Origin: Bacteroidota bacterium
Lineage (GTDB): Bacteria; Bacteroidota; Bacteroidia; Chitinophagales; Chitinophagaceae
NCBI GenBank assembly: GCA_029560415.1
Contig: JAKQKY010000362.1
Span: 1 to 64,000, forward strand
DNA length: 64,000 bases
Direction: 5' to 3'
The notes below the pieces were generated by a model that did no database searches, had not been told where the DNA came from, and saw only the letters and a program-made list of their open reading frames with translations. Of the stretch, positions 62,376-64,000 are shown one piece after another; within the stretch, counting starts at the first letter, position 1; each line of letters opens with the position of its first letter. The translations under genes and the position numbers were made by a program.

Positions 62376-63665
62376 ATGAGATCTCATTTATCATCCTTCA
62401 TAAGTTTATTACTGTTGATCATTACTATCAACTACGGTTATGCGCAAACAGACCAGGAGCAACTTGATCAAAAGATGAAAGAATTTCAGGCAGCATTCGC
62501 AAATGCCGGGAAATATACGGGTGTACAGGCAAGTGAAGTGATCAAGGTTACCTATACTTCCCGCAAGTTCAATGGAAACTTTACAAAAACAGGGCCCGGT
62601 ACCTGGATTGAAACCAACCCTGAAGGAGTTTTTAATCTCTATGAAACCAAACGCCAGGCAAGGGGTGAGATTTGCCTGGAAGATACGGCCCGAAATAAGA
62701 GATATTATATTGATCTGAATAAACGGGAGATCAGCAGGAGCAAGATCGGGAAATTCGTTTCTCTTTCACTTGATTATTATATCAGCAAGATCCATAAAAG
62801 CAGCGACCAGGCAAATCCGGTAAATCCCGATACCAGGAACCTGGCACAGGATCCAAAACAGGCTACTCAAACAGCACCCGTGACATCGAAGCAGGATATG
62901 ATCAAAACAGGTAGCAATGAAACATTTGATATACCCGAACTGAATAAAGCTCCTGTGTATCATGCCATATTGATAGCTGAGAACAAGTATTCGGATAAGG
63001 CCTTCAATTCTTTGCCGGGCACCCTCCGGGATGTACGTAAATTATACAGCCTCCTTACAACACGCTATACATTTGAACCCAATAATACAGATACCCTGGT
63101 AAATGCTTCGAGGGAAACGATCCTGAGTATACTCAATGCAAAAGCAAAATCCATGACTGAGAATGATAACCTGTTTATATTTTACGCGGGACATGGATGG
63201 GTAAAGCCTTATAATGACGGAAGCGGAAAAGAAGAAGGATTCCTGATTCCCTGCGATGCGGTAAAAGATGATGAAGTAACTTTTATCAACAGCGATGATA
63301 TCACCCGCATTTTTAACCGCGGTAGCAAGGCCCGGCATATTTTGTTTACGGCAGACGCCTGCTTTGCGGGTAGCCTTTTCCGTGATATTGCTGCGGATGC
63401 ACCTCTCACTGTGAAGGATGCATATAAGGAAAAAAGCCGCAAGCTGTTATCAAGTGGTAACCGGCAGGCTGTTTCTGATGAAAGTGATTTTGTAGAATAC
63501 TTCAGGCTGGCCCTGCAGGAAAACAGGTCTAAATACATTACTGCGGAACAATTGGTCGATGGATTTAAAAAAGGTTATATGGAGAAGTCGAATATGTCAT
63601 TGCAATATTATCCGATCCAGGGAGTGGGAGATATGGGCGGTCAGTTTGTATTCACCAGGCGATAA
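62376..63665 (+). CDS. Exported caspase-fold (C14) protease with shared N-terminal domain
   Basis: 429 residues. Signal peptide to about residue 23 (YGYAQ). The N-terminal domain (about 52-122) has Gly67-Phe69-Thr72-Gly73, Trp77, Glu90 and Asp113-Leu114. A Gln/Pro/Thr-rich linker (about 142-186) joins it to the caspase domain, with His273 in FYAGHG and Cys329 in ADACFAG, spaced as in the second paralog. The start IPELNKAPVYHAILIAENKYSDKAFNSLPGTLRDVRKLY and the segment GDMGGQFVF near the C-terminus closely match the second paralog. It begins 32 bp downstream of it and is the last gene before a strong terminator. Confidence 0.93.
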   Translation: MRSHLSSFISLLLLIITINYGYAQTDQEQLDQKMKEFQAAFANAGKYTGVQASEVIKVTYTSRKFNGNFTKTGPGTWIETNPEGVFNLYETKRQARGEICLEDTARNKRYYIDLNKREISRSKIGKFVSLSLDYYISKIHKSSDQANPVNPDTRNLAQDPKQATQTAPVTSKQDMIKTGSNETFDIPELNKAPVYHAILIAENKYSDKAFNSLPGTLRDVRKLYSLLTTRYTFEPNNTDTLVNASRETILSILNAKAKSMTENDNLFIFYAGHGWVKPYNDGSGKEEGFLIPCDAVKDDEVTFINSDDITRIFNRGSKARHILFTADACFAGSLFRDIAADAPLTVKDAYKEKSRKLLSSGNRQAVSDESDFVEYFRLALQENRSKYITAEQLVDGFKKGYMEKSNMSLQYYPIQGVGDMGGQFVFTRR

Positions 63666-63684
63666 AATATAGATTTATACAAAT

Positions 63685-63717
63685 AAAAAAATCCCCGTTA
63701 GAAGCGGGGATTTTTTT
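63685..63717. terminator. Terminator of the CHASE2-caspase cluster
   Basis: An A-rich then GC-rich stem (AAAAAAATCCCCG / CGGGGATTTTTTT with a 7-base loop) followed on the plus strand by a T-run. The A-run on the left makes it functional for the converging leftward gene too. Confidence 0.9.
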
Positions 63718-63734
63718 ATGTCAGCATTTATTCT

Positions 63735-64000
63735 TTAATTTTTTCCTGCAAAAATTTTTCCGGCTTCATTTACCACCCAGGCGTTCCCGTTAGGCGCTAC
63801 GGAGATGTGGTTTGCCCCGCCGGGGACCTTATTCCAATCGCGGCCATTGAACTTGTAAATGCCATAACCGCCGCCTTCTTTATTGGTACCGATCACCCAG
63901 GCACTGCCATCTGCTCCAACGCCAATATCCCTGGCGCCTCCAGGTAAATTGTGCCATTGCCCGGTATTTGTTCTTCTGAAAATACCACCCCCGTCATTCA
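63735..64000 (-). CDS. Tectonin-type beta-propeller protein, C-terminal part (cut by window edge)
   Basis: 88 codons are visible, ending at a stop 17 bp from the terminator. The frame reads repeated blades: GQWHNLPGGARDIGVGADGSAWVIG, YGIYKFNGRDWNKVPGGANHISVAPNGNAWVVNEAGKIF. The pattern W..(L/V)PGGA..I.VG.dG..WV(I/V) is the tectonin / tachylectin-II repeat, which forms lectin-like propellers. The rest of the protein lies to the right of the window. It converges with the caspase cluster and may or may not belong to it. Confidence 0.88.
   Translation of the reverse strand, partial: NDGGGIFRRTNTGQWHNLPGGARDIGVGADGSAWVIGTNKEGGGYGIYKFNGRDWNKVPGGANHISVAPNGNAWVVNEAGKIFAGKN

Overview
The window comes from the chromosome of a Bacteroidota bacterium, most likely of the Chitinophagaceae type. 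The reasons are SusC/SusD pairs, a membrane-anchored propeller/triple-Tyr/LuxR-HTH regulator, DUF5103 (type IX secretion plug), DUF4369-thioredoxin and DUF5362 families, lipoproteins with short Cys-Lys/Ser starts, -7 boxes of the TAnnTTTG type, and no Shine-Dalgarno sequences. Species cannot be named from the sequence alone. No rRNA, tRNA, IS element, prophage or CRISPR array was found. One structural RNA, the small SRP RNA, is present. Layout: (1) 1-13254 is a polysaccharide utilization locus for a beta-1,3-glucan (laminarin-like). It reads leftward as SusC, SusD, two surface lipoproteins with PKD-like folds, a GH16 lipoprotein, GH5-CBM6 and GH3 (cut by the window edge). A divergent one-component regulator lies across a promoter region that carries TACATCA/ACTACTACAT repeats. 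(2) 13560-17619 holds a LuxE-like acyl-protein synthetase, a small lipoprotein, a UbiA-like membrane protein, an M42 aminopeptidase and a membrane protein. (3) 17751-28628 is housekeeping: lon, cca, miaA, an outer-membrane porin-like protein, proS with an apparent long leader, and a DUF5362 pair. It includes a 17-copy octamer array and AT-rich inverted repeats around a pRiA4b-ORF3-like gene. (4) 28631-34914 is the conserved RDD / SpoIIM / DUF4129 / DUF4350 / MoxR / DUF58 membrane cluster. (5) 34954-56510 is mostly housekeeping and envelope genes: truB, a BamA/TamA-like protein, a TrmH-family methylase, an FtsX/LolE-like permease, the T9SS plug, SRP RNA, transaldolase, trpG-trpF, TlpA-like thioredoxin, pdxJ, ndpA-like, tcdA, tatD, ahcY, an Lrp regulator and valS. 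(6) 56725-63665 is the most unusual part. It is a five-gene rightward cluster: a CHASE2-domain membrane protein without a cytoplasmic output domain, a FecR-like exported protein, and three paralogous exported caspase-fold (C14) proteases. The proteases keep the His/Cys dyad and share an N-terminal domain I do not recognise. A tectonin-type propeller protein converges on it from the right edge. How parts work together: in the glucan locus, GH16 would cut surface glucan, lipoproteins and SusCD would capture and import oligosaccharides, and GH5/GH3 would finish hydrolysis, with the periplasmic propeller sensing products and switching on the operon. In the caspase cluster, the extracytoplasmic CHASE2 and FecR-like proteins sit with proteases that carry signal peptides, which suggests a sensing and proteolysis module working in the envelope. 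That last point is inference.
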